Positions 1 to 11,541 of a stretch of 64,000 nucleotides of DNA are shown piece by piece (position 1 is the first letter of the stretch; each line of letters begins with the position of its first letter). Source of the stretch: Paraburkholderia adhaesiva (GTDB lineage Bacteria; Pseudomonadota; Gammaproteobacteria; Burkholderiales; Burkholderiaceae); the NCBI RefSeq assembly GCF_021390575.1, contig NZ_JAJEJQ010000001.1:2518501-2582500 (forward strand), given 5' to 3'. Both the position numbers and the translations under genes were made by a program. The notes under the pieces are model-generated. The model was not told the DNA's origin. It did no database searches and saw only the letters and a list, made by a program, of their open reading frames with translations.

Positions 1-361
1 TCTTGAGACCAGGAAAGCTCGGCAGCAGCGACGGATGGATGTTCAGCATCCGACCCGAATAATGCGCGACAAACCCGTCGGTCAGCACGCGCATGAAGCC
101 GGCGAGCACGACGAGGTCTGGCTGATAGCCGTCGATGACTTGTGCGAGCGCCGCGTCGAACGCAGCGCGATCCGAATACTGGCGATGATCGACCACCGCC
201 GTGGCAATGCCGTGCGAAGCCGCGAACGCAAGGCCCGTGGCGTCAGGGCGGTTGGCAATCACGGCGGCGATGCGCGCCGGCCACGCTTCGTGCGCACAGG
301 CGCGCACGATGGCTTCCATGTTGCTGCCCCGTCCAGAAATCAGGATGACGAGATTTTTCAT
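1..361 (-). CDS. purN: Phosphoribosylglycinamide formyltransferase (partial)
   Basis: This enzyme transfers a formyl group from 10-formyl-THF to GAR in cytosolic purine synthesis. The reverse strand reads MKNLVILISGRGSNMEAI, the glycine-rich N-terminus of PurN. About 110 residues later comes NIHPSLLPSF, the family's folate/catalytic signature containing the active-site His. The gene runs off the left edge, so only about 120 of roughly 215 residues are present. The ATG at 361 is the only start that preserves the conserved N-terminus. The gene is divergent from ribF. The A/T-rich bases just upstream of the ATG probably hold its promoter, but I cannot define the boxes. Confidence 0.93.
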   Translation of the reverse strand, partial: MKNLVILISGRGSNMEAIVRACAHEAWPARIAAVIANRPDATGLAFAASHGIATAVVDHRQYSDRAAFDAALAQVIDGYQPDLVVLAGFMRVLTDGFVAHYSGRMLNIHPSLLPSFPGLK

Positions 362-427
362 CCGCGGATTTTATCATTGAGGGCGGCCTCCGACGCCCGT
401 ACCGGGGCGGCTGACCGCCCGAGCGTT

Positions 428-433
428 TATAAT
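428..433 (+). promoter_or_regulatory. Candidate -10 box for ribF
   Basis: A perfect TATAAT lies in the 147-bp purN/ribF divergent gap, about 75 bp before the ribF GTG. No convincing -35 hexamer sits 16-18 bp upstream, so this is a half-supported promoter. Confidence 0.4.
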
Positions 434-508
434 CTTCTGTTTCGTCGCGGCCCGCTCGCCGCACGTGACAACGTCACACCAGCCACATTAACGGTCCGTT
501 CCGCAATC

Positions 509-1504
509 GTGAGAGTCTTCCGCGGTCTTCCCAACGCCGAAAGCCGCGCGCCCTGCGCGCTCACCATCGGCAACTTCGACGGTGTCCACCGCGGACATCA
601 GGCGTTGCTCGCGCGCGTGCGCGCGGCAGCCGACGCTCGCGGCCTGCCCGTCTGTGTGATGACCTTCGAGCCTCACCCCCGCGAGTTCTTCAATCCTGCC
701 GGCGCGCCGCCGCGCATCGCGATGCTGCGCGACAAGCTGGAAGCGCTCCGCGATAACGGCGTGGACCGCGTCGTCGTCGAGCACTTCAACCATACGTTCG
801 CGAGCCAGTCGCCGGATGCGTTCGTCGAGCGCGTCCTCGTCGGCGGCCTCCATGCCCGCTGGATGTTGATCGGAGACGACTTCCGCTACGGCGCCAAACG
901 CGCCGGCGATTTCGAGTCACTCAAGATCGCGGGCCGTCAGTACGGCTTCGAAGTCGAGCAGATGGCGACCGTGGCCGACCCGTCAGGTGCGCGCATCTCC
1001 AGCTCGGGCGTGCGCGCACAGCTTGCAGCGGGCGACCTCGACGCGGCGCGCGCCGCACTCGGCCGCGGCTACGCGATCAGCGGGCACGTCGTGCACGGCC
1101 TGAAACTCGGCCGCGACCTCGGTTTCCCGACGATGAACTTTCCGATCGGCCACAAGCGGCCGGCGGCGAAGGGCGTTTTCGTCGTGCAGGTGCATGGCAT
1201 CGCCGAGAAGCCGCTGCCGGGCGTCGCGAGCCTCGGCGTGCGCCCCACGGTCGACGACTCGGGCCGTGTGCTGCTCGAAGTCCATTTGCTCGACTGGCAC
1301 GGCAGCGCCTATGGCAAGCTCGTGCGCGTCGAATTCCTGAAGAAGCTGCGCGACGAGGAAAAGTTCGTCGACCTCGAAACGCTGACCTCAGCGATTGCCC
1401 GCGATGTGGTCAACGCCCGCGCGTGGTTCGCCGCCGCCGGCGCCGATGCCGCGGGCACCCGTTCCACCGGTTTTGCGACCTCGGCCACCGACCGAATTAG
1501 GTGA
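509..1504 (+). CDS. ribF: Bifunctional riboflavin kinase/FAD synthetase
   Basis: RibF makes FMN from riboflavin and then FAD. The N-terminal adenylyltransferase half shows TIGNFDGVHRGHQ (the HxGH nucleotide-binding signature) and ISSSGVRAQL. The C-terminal flavokinase half shows GRDLGFPTMNF and ends with a FLRDE-like stretch (LRDEEKFVDLETL). The open frame extends far upstream across the purN start, but homology begins at VRVFRGLPNAESRAPC. I therefore use the GTG at 509, giving 331 aa, a normal family length. It heads a co-oriented run with ileS, lspA and coaBC, as is usual in beta-proteobacteria. Confidence 0.95.
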   Translation: MRVFRGLPNAESRAPCALTIGNFDGVHRGHQALLARVRAAADARGLPVCVMTFEPHPREFFNPAGAPPRIAMLRDKLEALRDNGVDRVVVEHFNHTFASQSPDAFVERVLVGGLHARWMLIGDDFRYGAKRAGDFESLKIAGRQYGFEVEQMATVADPSGARISSSGVRAQLAAGDLDAARAALGRGYAISGHVVHGLKLGRDLGFPTMNFPIGHKRPAAKGVFVVQVHGIAEKPLPGVASLGVRPTVDDSGRVLLEVHLLDWHGSAYGKLVRVEFLKKLRDEEKFVDLETLTSAIARDVVNARAWFAAAGADAAGTRSTGFATSATDRIR

Positions 1505-1666
1505 CCGGCTGCCCGTGCGCGCGTAATCAATGCGCCGCCCGGGTCCCCCGCCGCGGCGCACCGCTCGCAATGACGCGAGCAGCGCACGAGGCGACTGAGG
1601 CGGCAGTTATGCGGCGAAGCCGCTCGCGCCGACCCGAGTATCCCCAGAATTCACCGTGATCTCACC

Positions 1667-4519
1667 ATGAGCGACAAAAAAGCATCCTCCGGCAAGCCCG
1701 CGCAGAAGTCCGAATCGAAGTACCCCGTCAACCTGCTGGACACTCCGTTCCCGATGCGCGGCGATCTGCCGAAGCGCGAGCCGCAGTGGGTCAAGGAATG
1801 GCAGGACGGCAAGATCTACGAAAAGATCCGCGCAGCCTCGAAGGGCCGCAAGAAGTTCATCCTGCACGATGGCCCGCCGTATGCGAACGGCGACATCCAC
1901 CTCGGCCACGCGGTGAACAAGATTCTCAAGGACATGATCGTCAAGGCGCGCAACCTCGCGGGCTACGACGCGGTCTACGTGCCGGGCTGGGATTGCCACG
2001 GCATGCCGATCGAAATCCAGATCGAAAAGCAGTTCGGCAAATCGCTGCCCGCCCAGGAAGTCATGCAGAAGGCGCGCGAGTACGCCACCGGCCAGATCGA
2101 GACGCAGAAGGCCGGTTTCCGCCGTCTGGGCGTGCTTGGCGACTGGGACAACCCGTACAAGACCATGAACTTCGCGAACGAAGCCGGCGAAATCCGCGCG
2201 CTCGCGAAGATCATCGAGAAGGGCTACGTGTTCCGCGGCCTGAAGCCCGTGAACTGGTGTTTCGACTGCGGCTCGGCGCTCGCTGAAGCCGAAGTCGAGT
2301 ACAAGGACAAGACCGATCCGACCATCGACGTCGAGTTCCCATTCGCGCAGCCCGCCGAGACGGCAGCCGCGTTCGGCCTCGCGGCGCTGCCGCGTCAGGA
2401 AGGCGGCATCGTGATCTGGACCACGACGCCGTGGACGATTCCCGCCAACCAGGCGCTCAACGTCCATCCGGAAGTGGTCTACGCGCTCGTCGACACGCAG
2501 CGCGGCCTGCTGATCCTGGCTGAAGAGCGCGTTGAAGCGTGCATGAAGGACTTCGACCTCGAAGGCCGCGTGATCGCCACGACGCCGGGCGCAAAGCTCG
2601 CGAACCTGCGTTTCCATCACCCGCTCGCGTCCGCGCATCCGGGCTACAAGCGCACATCGCCGATCTATCTCGGCGACTACGTCACGACCGACACCGGCAC
2701 GGGCATCGTGCACTCGGCGCCCGCCTACGGCGTCGAAGACTTCATCTCGTGCAAGGCCCACAACATGGCCGACTCGGACATCATCAGTCCGGTGATGGGC
2801 GACGGCCGCTACATCGAATCGCTGCCGCTGTTCGGCGGCCTCACGATCTGGGCGGCGAACCCGAAGATCGTCGACGCGCTCGACGCCGCCGGCACGCTCC
2901 TGCGCAGCGAGAAGTACGTTCACAGCTACATGCACTGCTGGCGCCACAAGACGCCGATCATCTACCGCGCCACGTCGCAGTGGTTCGCGGGCATGGACGT
3001 GAAGCCGAAGGACGGCGGCAAGACGCTGCGCGAGACGGCGCTCGAAGGCATCGAGGCGACGGCGTTCTATCCGTCGTGGGGCAAGCAGCGCCTCTACGCG
3101 ATGATCGCGAACCGTCCGGACTGGACGCTCTCGCGCCAGCGCCAATGGGGCGTGCCGATGGCGTTCTTCGTCCACAAGGAAACGGGCGAGCTGCATCCGC
3201 GTACGCTGGAGCTGCTTGAAGAAGTCGCGAAGCGCGTCGAAAAGGAAGGCATCGAGGCGTGGCAGACGCTCGATCCGCGCGAGCTGATCGGCGACGACGC
3301 CAACCTGTACGAGAAGAACCGCGACACGCTCGACGTGTGGTTCGACTCGGGCACGACGCACTGGCACGTGCTGCGCGGCTCGCACAAGGATCAGCTTCAG
3401 TTCCCGGCCGACCTCTATCTGGAAGGTTCGGACCAGCATCGCGGCTGGTTCCACTCGTCGCTGCTGACTGCGTCGATGCTCGATGGCCGCCCGCCCTACG
3501 ACGCCCTGCTCACGCACGGCTTCACCGTCGACGGCGAAGGCCGCAAGATGTCGAAGTCGCTCGGCAACGGCATCGATCCGCATGAAGTGGCGAACCGCCT
3601 CGGCGCGGAAATCATCCGCCTGTGGATCGCCTCCACCGACTACTCGGGCGAACTCGCGATCTCCGAGGAAATCCTGAAGCGCGTGACGGAAGGCTATCGG
3701 CGCATCCGCAACACGCTGCGCTTCCTGCTGTCGAACCTCTCCGACTTCGACTTCGACAAGCACGCGCTGCCCGCAGCCGAGTGGCTCGAAATCGATCGCT
3801 ACGCCGTCGCGCTCACGCACACGCTGCAAAACGATGTGCTCGCGCACTACGACCGCTACGAGTTCCACCCGGTCGTCGCAAAGCTGCAGACGTTCTGCTC
3901 GGAAGATCTCGGCGGTTTCTACCTCGACGTGCTGAAGGACCGCCTCTACACGAGCGCGCCCGATTCGAAGGCCCGTCGCGGAGCGCAGACCGCGCTCTTC
4001 CACATCACGCACAGCCTGCTGCGCATCCTCGCGCCGTTCCTGTCGTTCACGGCCGAAGAAGCGTGGAAGGTGTTCCAGCCGCAAACCGAAACAATTTTCA
4101 CCGAGACGTTCCATGCGTTCCCGGACATCGCGCAAGCCGAAGAGCTGATTGCGAAGTGGACGCTTCTGCGCGACGTGCGCGGCAACGTGACGAAGGCGCT
4201 CGAAGAGGCGCGTGTGGCGAACCAGATTGGCTCGTCGCTGCAGGCAGAAGTGCGCATCCTCGCGAGCGGCGCGCGTTACGACGCGCTCACCTCGCTCGGC
4301 GACGACCTCAAGTTCGTGCTGATCACGTCGGCGGCGGAAGTCGTCAAGGTGGAGAGCGAAGCGGATGAGGCCGTCGAGGTCGTCACCTCGAAGTACCTCA
4401 AGTGCGAGCGCTGCTGGAACTACCGCGAAGACGTCGGCGCGAACACCGAGCATGCGGGGCTGTGCGGCCGCTGCTTCGCAAATCTGTTCGGTAACGGTGA
4501 GACGCGGAGCGCGGCATAA
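1667..4519 (+). CDS. ileS: Isoleucyl-tRNA synthetase
   Basis: This class I aminoacyl-tRNA synthetase charges tRNA-Ile in the cytosol. At 950 aa it has normal bacterial length. The HIGH motif appears as HLGH at residues 78-81, within [14 protein letters not shown]. The KMSKS loop is at about 627-631. The editing domain (CP1) lies between, with [11 protein letters not shown] near 250. A C-terminal zinc finger is visible as CERCWN and CGRC in the last 40 residues. The stop overlaps the lspA ATG by one base (TAATG), so the two are probably translationally coupled. Confidence 0.98.
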   Translation: MSDKKASSGKPAQKSESKYPVNLLDTPFPMRGDLPKREPQWVKEWQDGKIYEKIRAASKGRKKFILHDGPPYANGDIHLGHAVNKILKDMIVKARNLAGYDAVYVPGWDCHGMPIEIQIEKQFGKSLPAQEVMQKAREYATGQIETQKAGFRRLGVLGDWDNPYKTMNFANEAGEIRALAKIIEKGYVFRGLKPVNWCFDCGSALAEAEVEYKDKTDPTIDVEFPFAQPAETAAAFGLAALPRQEGGIVIWTTTPWTIPANQALNVHPEVVYALVDTQRGLLILAEERVEACMKDFDLEGRVIATTPGAKLANLRFHHPLASAHPGYKRTSPIYLGDYVTTDTGTGIVHSAPAYGVEDFISCKAHNMADSDIISPVMGDGRYIESLPLFGGLTIWAANPKIVDALDAAGTLLRSEKYVHSYMHCWRHKTPIIYRATSQWFAGMDVKPKDGGKTLRETALEGIEATAFYPSWGKQRLYAMIANRPDWTLSRQRQWGVPMAFFVHKETGELHPRTLELLEEVAKRVEKEGIEAWQTLDPRELIGDDANLYEKNRDTLDVWFDSGTTHWHVLRGSHKDQLQFPADLYLEGSDQHRGWFHSSLLTASMLDGRPPYDALLTHGFTVDGEGRKMSKSLGNGIDPHEVANRLGAEIIRLWIASTDYSGELAISEEILKRVTEGYRRIRNTLRFLLSNLSDFDFDKHALPAAEWLEIDRYAVALTHTLQNDVLAHYDRYEFHPVVAKLQTFCSEDLGGFYLDVLKDRLYTSAPDSKARRGAQTALFHITHSLLRILAPFLSFTAEEAWKVFQPQTETIFTETFHAFPDIAQAEELIAKWTLLRDVRGNVTKALEEARVANQIGSSLQAEVRILASGARYDALTSLGDDLKFVLITSAAEVVKVESEADEAVEVVTSKYLKCERCWNYREDVGANTEHAGLCGRCFANLFGNGETRSAA

Positions 4520-5025
4520 TGGCCAAGACCCTGCCGAAGCAGTCCCAGGCCGGCGGCACGCTCGCTCCGTGGCTGGGCGTCGCGTTGATCGTGATCCTCG
4601 TCGACCAGCTCACGAAGATCGCCATTACGAGCGTGTTCCGCTACGGCGAAGGCCGCGCGGTCACGTCGTTCCTCAACCTCGTGCTCGTGTACAACCGGGG
4701 CGCCGCGTTCAGCTTCCTCGCCACAGCGGGCGGCTGGCAGCGCTGGGCGTTCACGGCGCTCGGCATCGTGGCGGCACTCGTGATCTGCTATCTGCTCAAG
4801 CGGCACGCCGGGCAGCGCATGTTCTGCACGGCGCTCGCGCTGATTCTTGGCGGCGCACTCGGCAACGTGATCGACCGGCTGATGTACGGCCACGTGATCG
4901 ACTTTCTAGACTTCCACGTGGGCGGGTGGCACTGGCCGGCGTTCAACGTCGCGGACAGCGCGATTACGATCGGCGCCGTACTGCTGGTGTTCGACGAACT
5001 GCGCCGCGTGCGGCGCGGACGTTGA
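4519..5025 (+). CDS. lspA: Lipoprotein signal peptidase (signal peptidase II)
   Basis: This inner-membrane aspartyl protease removes signal peptides from diacylglyceryl-modified prolipoproteins. The 168-aa protein has four hydrophobic segments. Both catalytic-Asp motifs are present: GNVIDR (around 117-122) and FNVADS (about 20 residues later). It begins within the ileS stop codon, the classic ileS-lspA arrangement. Confidence 0.97.
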   Translation: MAKTLPKQSQAGGTLAPWLGVALIVILVDQLTKIAITSVFRYGEGRAVTSFLNLVLVYNRGAAFSFLATAGGWQRWAFTALGIVAALVICYLLKRHAGQRMFCTALALILGGALGNVIDRLMYGHVIDFLDFHVGGWHWPAFNVADSAITIGAVLLVFDELRRVRRGR

Positions 5026-5101
5026 AAACGCCGGTCGGTGCGATGCATGGGGCTCGGGTAAGCGCTAAAGCGCTAACTCGGGTCGACACAGGAGACGCGA
5101 T

Positions 5102-6331
5102 TTGAACACAGCAGCTGCCACCCCGGGCGAACTCGCCGGCAAGCACCTCGTGATCGGCATGACGGGCGGCATCGCCTGCTACAAGATCGCCGAACTCACG
5201 CGCCTGTTGACGAAGGCCGGCGCAACCGTGCAGGTCGTGATGACCGAAGCGGCGACACAGTTCATCACGCCCGTCACGATGCAGGCGCTCTCGGGCCGCC
5301 CGGTTTTCACGAGCCAGTGGGATGGTCGTGTGCCGAACAACATGGCGCACATCGACCTCTCACGCGAAGCGGACGCGATCGTGATCGCCCCCGCCTCGAC
5401 CGACTTCCTGGCGAAGCTCGCGAACGGCTTCGCCGACGATCTCCTCTCCACGCTCTGCATCGCGCGCGACTGTCCACTGCTCGTCGTCCCCGCGATGAAC
5501 CGGCAGATGTGGAACAACCCGGCCACGCAGCGCAACGTCGCGCAACTGCGCGCAGATGGCATTGAAACGCTCGGCCCCGATTCGGGCCCGCAGGCGTGCG
5601 GCGAAATCGGTGACGGCCGCATGCTGGAACCCGAGGCCGTGTATGAAGCGATCGTCGCATTCTTCGCGCCGAAGGTGCTCGCGCACCGCCGCGTGCTGAT
5701 CACCGCCGGACCGACCTTCGAGCCGATCGACCCGGTGCGCGGCATCACGAACCGTTCGAGCGGCAAGATGGGCTTCGCGCTCGCACGCGCGGCGCAGCAG
5801 GCGGGCGCCGACGTGCATCTCGTCGCGGGCCCGGTCGCGCTCGCGACGCCGTGGGGCGTCTATCGCGAAGACGTGCAGACTGCGCGCCAGATGTACGACG
5901 CGGTCATGCGCGCCGTGCCCGATTACGACGTGTTCATCGGCGTGGCGGCGGTGGCCGACTGGCGCGTCGATCACGTCGCGACGCACAAGATCAAGAAGAC
6001 GGCGGACCGCCAGGTGCCCGATTTCACGTTTGTCGAGAACCCGGACATCCTCGCGTCCGTGGCGGCGCTGCCGAATCCGCCGTATTGCGTCGGATTCGCA
6101 GCGGAAAGCGGCAACCTCGACGTGCTCGGCGAGGAAAAACGCGTGCGCAAAAACGTGCCGCTCCTGATCGGTAATCTCGGACCGCAGACCTTTGGTCTGG
6201 ACGACAATGAAGTCATCCTCTTCGAGGCGCCCGGTCGCACGAAGCTGCCGCGAGCGGCCAAGCAGGCGCTCGCGCAGACGCTGATCGCCGAAATCGCCCG
6301 GCGCCTGCCCGACGAGAGCATCATTTCGTGA
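5102..6331 (+). CDS. coaBC: Bifunctional phosphopantothenoylcysteine decarboxylase/synthetase
   Basis: CoaBC carries out two steps of coenzyme A synthesis: ligation of Cys to 4'-phosphopantothenate and decarboxylation to 4'-phosphopantetheine. The N-terminal flavoprotein half has [10 protein letters not shown], the [13 protein letters not shown] segment, and the catalytic-Cys loop [13 protein letters not shown]. The C-terminal synthetase half has [22 protein letters not shown] split across its motif and the dimer-site lysines in HKIKK. Length is 409 aa. The start is TTG at 5102, preceded by CAGGAG about 8 bases away; no ATG lies before the conserved GMTGG. Confidence 0.96.
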   Translation: MNTAAATPGELAGKHLVIGMTGGIACYKIAELTRLLTKAGATVQVVMTEAATQFITPVTMQALSGRPVFTSQWDGRVPNNMAHIDLSREADAIVIAPASTDFLAKLANGFADDLLSTLCIARDCPLLVVPAMNRQMWNNPATQRNVAQLRADGIETLGPDSGPQACGEIGDGRMLEPEAVYEAIVAFFAPKVLAHRRVLITAGPTFEPIDPVRGITNRSSGKMGFALARAAQQAGADVHLVAGPVALATPWGVYREDVQTARQMYDAVMRAVPDYDVFIGVAAVADWRVDHVATHKIKKTADRQVPDFTFVENPDILASVAALPNPPYCVGFAAESGNLDVLGEEKRVRKNVPLLIGNLGPQTFGLDDNEVILFEAPGRTKLPRAAKQALAQTLIAEIARRLPDESIIS

Positions 6332-6398
6332 TACGCGCGCCGCGCCTTCGGTCAGCGAGGCGTGAGCGGCGCGTATCGCGAACGAAGCAAGGTATGTC

Positions 6399-7403
6399 AT
6401 GACGCTCCTTTCCGTACTCGACCAGTCGCCCGTCATCGCCGGGCATACGGCGGGCGATGCCATCGCCGCGACCGTCGAACTGGCGCAGCTCGCCGACGAC
6501 CTCGGCTACACGCGCTACTGGTGCGCCGAGCACCACGGCCTGCAAGGCGTATGCAATCCCAGTCCCGAAATCATGCTCGCGCGACTCGGCAGCGTGACGA
6601 AGCGCATTCGCATCGGTTCGGGCGGCGTGATGCTTCCCTACTACAGCCCGTTCAAGGTCGCCGAGCAGTTCATGATGCTCGAGGCGCTGTTTCCGAACCG
6701 CATCGATCTCGGTGTCGGCCGCGCACCCGGCGGCGACATGCGCACGGCACAGGCCGTCGCGTCCGGCCAGTACAACCGGGGCGAAGTGTTCGCGCAGCAG
6801 GTGCAGGACCTCGTCGGGCTGATGGACGGCACACTGCCGGCGGACAACGTCGCGAGCGGCGTGGTCCTGCAACCGCAGATCGAGACGCGGCCGCAGTTGT
6901 GGGTGCTCGGATCGAGCGACTTCGGCGGCGCACTCGCCTCGCAACTCGGGCTGCGCTTCTCGTTCGCCCACTTCATCAACGCGCACTTCGGGCATCTCGT
7001 GGCGAACGCGTATCGCGAGCACTTCCAGGCGGGCCACGAAGCGACGCCGTATCTCGCCTGCGCGGTGTTCGTGATCTGCGCCGACACGGAACAGGAAGCC
7101 GCCGACCTCGAAAAAGCCGTCGATCTGCGCCGCGTGCAGATGGCTCTCGGCCTGAACGCGCCGGTTCCGAGCGTCGAACAAGGCCTCGCGCAGGAATACG
7201 GCGAGCGCGAGCAACTCGTGATCGACCGTGAGAAGCCGCGGAGTATCATCGGCACGCCCGAAAGCGTCGTGGAGCGCATGCACGCGGTGCAGGAGCGCTT
7301 CGCCGCCGACGAACTTATTGTGCTCACCGTCGCCGGCAGCTACGCGGCACGGCTGCGCTCCTACGAACTGCTGGCGCAAGCCTTCCAGCTATCCCGCTCC
7401 TGA
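6399..7403 (+). CDS. LLM-class flavin-dependent monooxygenase (YhbW-like)
   Basis: This is a bacterial luciferase-like TIM-barrel protein of the MsnO8/YhbW type, 334 aa. It is recognised from LLDQSPV-like N-terminal residues, [24 protein letters not shown] and [12 protein letters not shown], which are typical FMN- and phosphate-contacting segments. The ATG at 6399 follows an AAGG about 7 bases upstream. Substrate and flavin reductase partner cannot be inferred. It sits between coaBC and dut, so it may be co-transcribed with them. Confidence 0.88.
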   Translation: MTLLSVLDQSPVIAGHTAGDAIAATVELAQLADDLGYTRYWCAEHHGLQGVCNPSPEIMLARLGSVTKRIRIGSGGVMLPYYSPFKVAEQFMMLEALFPNRIDLGVGRAPGGDMRTAQAVASGQYNRGEVFAQQVQDLVGLMDGTLPADNVASGVVLQPQIETRPQLWVLGSSDFGGALASQLGLRFSFAHFINAHFGHLVANAYREHFQAGHEATPYLACAVFVICADTEQEAADLEKAVDLRRVQMALGLNAPVPSVEQGLAQEYGEREQLVIDREKPRSIIGTPESVVERMHAVQERFAADELIVLTVAGSYAARLRSYELLAQAFQLSRS

Positions 7404-7438
7404 TCCACCGGACGCCAATCCAACTCACATTTTCATTC

Positions 7439-7885
7439 ATGCAAATCGACATCAAGATCCTGAACGAACGCATGCGCGACCAGTTGCCCCACTACGCGAC
7501 GCCGGGCAGCGCGGGCCTCGACCTGCGCGCATGTATCGATGCACCGCTCACGCTCGAACCGGGCGAAACGAAGCTCGTGCCGACGGGCCTCGCGATCCAC
7601 GTCGCCGATCCGGGCTATGCGGCGCTGATCCTGCCGCGATCGGGGCTCGGCCACAAGCACGGCATCGTGCTCGGCAACCTGGTTGGCCTGATCGATTCGG
7701 ATTACCAGGGTGAACTGATGATCTCGACGTGGAACCGTGGTCACACGACGTTCACGCTCAATCCGCTGGAGCGCCTCGCGCAGCTCGTGATCGTGCCGGT
7801 CGTGCAGGCGCAGTTCAATATCGTCGACGACTTCGCGGCGAGCGAGCGCGGCGCGGGTGGTTTCGGCAGCACTGGCAAGCACTGA
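7439..7885 (+). CDS. dut: dUTP diphosphatase
   Basis: Dut hydrolyses dUTP to dUMP and PPi, keeping uracil out of DNA and supplying dTMP synthesis. The 148-aa trimeric-type protein shows all five motifs: GSAGLDLRA, the [11 protein letters not shown] segment, [25 protein letters not shown], and the C-terminal [10 protein letters not shown] that closes over the active site. A strong terminator follows. Confidence 0.98.
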   Translation: MQIDIKILNERMRDQLPHYATPGSAGLDLRACIDAPLTLEPGETKLVPTGLAIHVADPGYAALILPRSGLGHKHGIVLGNLVGLIDSDYQGELMISTWNRGHTTFTLNPLERLAQLVIVPVVQAQFNIVDDFAASERGAGGFGSTGKH

Positions 7886-7904
7886 TCGTCGCCACAAACG
7901 AATA

Positions 7905-7928
7905 AAGCACGCCAAGGCGTGCTTTTTT
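7905..7928 (+). terminator. Intrinsic terminator after dut
   Basis: Nine-base arms AAGCACGCC/GGCGTGCTT with almost no loop are followed by TTTTT. This ends the ribF-to-dut run. Confidence 0.85.
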
Positions 7929-8032
7929 GTGTCTTCACTGACGTCACGAGCATCGGCCGCACGAATAACAAACGGCGCGGACCGTGAGATCCGCGCCGTT
8001 TCTATTCGACAGCCTAAGCGCCGACGAACTGC

Positions 8033-10326
<2,294 letters not shown>

Positions 10327-10330
<4 letters not shown>

Positions 10331-10641
10331 GCTTCCTCCATCACACACTGCAGCGGATGACCGGCTTGCCGTGCGTGGGTAACAACTTGCTCAACTTTGG
10401 TCGACGCAATGTCCCGCGTATAGACCCCACAAACTCCCCTGCCTTCACGATGCACCTTCAACATGATCTGTGTTGCGGACTCGTGATCCTTATTGAAATA
10501 TTCCTGCACGATCATCACGACGAATTCCATCGGCGTGTAGTCGTCATTCATCAGCACGACCTTGTACATGGAGGGCGGTTTGACCTTTTGCTCCTGCCGC
10601 TCCAGTACGGTTGAATCCTGCTTGTCCGGGATAATCGCCAT
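10327..10641 (-). CDS. clpS: ATP-dependent Clp protease adaptor ClpS
   Basis: ClpS delivers N-end-rule substrates to ClpAP. The 104-aa protein has the core [16 protein letters not shown] and [16 protein letters not shown], which form the N-degron pocket and ClpA-binding surface. It is the first gene of a clpS-clpA operon with a 4-base overlap. A near-consensus promoter lies so close upstream that its predicted transcription start falls on the ATG (see the promoter entry). Confidence 0.97.
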
Positions 10642-10647
10642 ACACCC

Positions 10648-10675
10648 ATTCTAAACAACTCGGACAGGCCCGCAA
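10648..10675 (-). promoter_or_regulatory. Promoter of clpS-clpA, possibly leaderless
   Basis: On the reverse strand, TTGCGG (10675-10670), a 16-bp spacer and TAGAAT (10653-10648) form a good sigma-70-type promoter. Only 6 bases separate the -10 box from the clpS ATG at 10641, so transcription should start at or within a base of the A of ATG. No ribosome binding site is visible in that space. Confidence 0.55.
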
Positions 10676-10687
10676 TCCTGCCGATAC

Positions 10688-10703
10688 CCGACCGGCCGGT
10701 CGG
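10688..10703. repeat. Perfect 16-bp palindrome upstream of clpS promoter
   Basis: CCGACCGGCCGGTCGG is its own reverse complement. It lies about 47-62 bp upstream of the clpS start, just beyond the -35 box, a position typical for an activator or TetR-type operator. The remaining roughly 370 bp up to the csp promoter hold no gene I can support. Confidence 0.55.
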
Positions 10704-11077
10704 TGAACTCGCAGCACGTATACGGTGCGCAGCGCCCCCTCCCCATCCAGCCACTACCGGCTGCGGGGCCGGTCTCATCCACTTCTCGCGTATTCGTCAT
10801 GCACCCGCTGAGTGCATCCGATGCGCCCCTTTCCTGTCTCTTGGGCCTTTCGCGACATCGGGCGAATCGAGTATCGCACAACCTACGCCGTGCCGTAGAC
10901 ACCGTCCGTCGGAGGCCGCACGGATCGTGGGGATTTCCGCACTGCAACGAAACCTATGTGCGTCGATTATGCGACTTTTCAAGACGCCCCGCTCCACCCG
11001 TGCCGCGGCGAGGAAAAGCAGGAAAAACCCTGGAAATGCTGTCTTTACAACGCGTCACAGTGCATCTCAAAATATTC

Positions 11078-11106
11078 TTGACAGCCGAATAAAGAGCCTC
11101 AACAAT
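11078..11106 (+). promoter_or_regulatory. Promoter of the cold-shock gene
   Basis: A perfect TTGACA (11078-11083), exact 17-bp spacer and AACAAT (11101-11106) give a strong sigma-70 candidate. It predicts a start near 11113 and therefore a leader of about 135 nt before the csp ATG. Long leaders are usual for cspA-type genes. Confidence 0.6.
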
Positions 11107-11173
11107 CAAGCTGGCACTTTTTTCAGCCGTTTCAAATTCGAAAAAATGCCGTTGGTGAGCTTGTGAGGAGGGG

Positions 11174-11195
11174 ACGATCGCAATGGGGCGATCGT
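11174..11195 (+). promoter_or_regulatory. Hairpin in the csp leader
   Basis: Arms ACGATCGC (11174-11181) and GCGATCGT (11188-11195) form an 8-bp perfect stem with a 6-base loop, about 50 bases before the csp ATG. It could be part of a temperature-responsive leader fold. It is followed by TTAGCTTTT, a poor U-tract, so a terminator reading is weaker. Confidence 0.45.
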
Positions 11196-11247
11196 TTAGC
11201 TTTTCGAACTGCTCGTGGTAGTGACATGAGTTACAGGGGAAGTAGGT

Positions 11248-11454
11248 ATGGCAACCGGTACGGTCAAGTGGTTCAACGACGCGAAGGGCTTCGGCTTCAT
11301 TACGCCTGACGAAGGTGGCGAGGATCTGTTCGCCCACTTCTCGGCCATCCAGATGAATGGCTTCAAGACCCTCAAAGAAGGTCAGAAGGTAAGTTTCGAA
11401 GTCGTGCAAGGCCCGAAGGGCAAACAGGCATCGAACATTCAGGCAGCCGCCTGA
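11248..11454 (+). CDS. Cold-shock domain protein (CspA family)
   Basis: This small OB-fold RNA/ssDNA-binding protein acts as an RNA chaperone. The 68-aa sequence has the RNP1 motif KGFGFI and RNP2 DLFAHF, plus the initial [12 protein letters not shown]. The start at 11248 is preceded by GGGGAAG. A strong promoter, long leader and terminator mark it as a single-gene unit. The csp paralogue number cannot be assigned from sequence alone. Confidence 0.97.
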   Translation: MATGTVKWFNDAKGFGFITPDEGGEDLFAHFSAIQMNGFKTLKEGQKVSFEVVQGPKGKQASNIQAAA

Positions 11455-11477
11455 TCCGTTCGGTACCCAGACCCTGG

Positions 11478-11509
11478 AAACCCGGCTTCGGCCGGGTTTC
11501 TCTTTTTTT
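11478..11509 (+). terminator. Intrinsic terminator after csp
   Basis: AAACCCGGC-TTCG-GCCGGGTTT is a 9-bp stem with a UUCG-type tetraloop. It is followed by CTCTTTTTTT. Confidence 0.92.
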
Positions 11510-11541
11510 GTGACACATTTTTGTCACGCGCTGCGGCACAA

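Noticed and set aside
1607..4453. A 948-codon reverse-strand open frame opposite ileS
   Set aside because: It mirrors ileS codons; the product is Arg/Val/Glu-skewed with no family motif. Long antisense frames are expected at this GC content.
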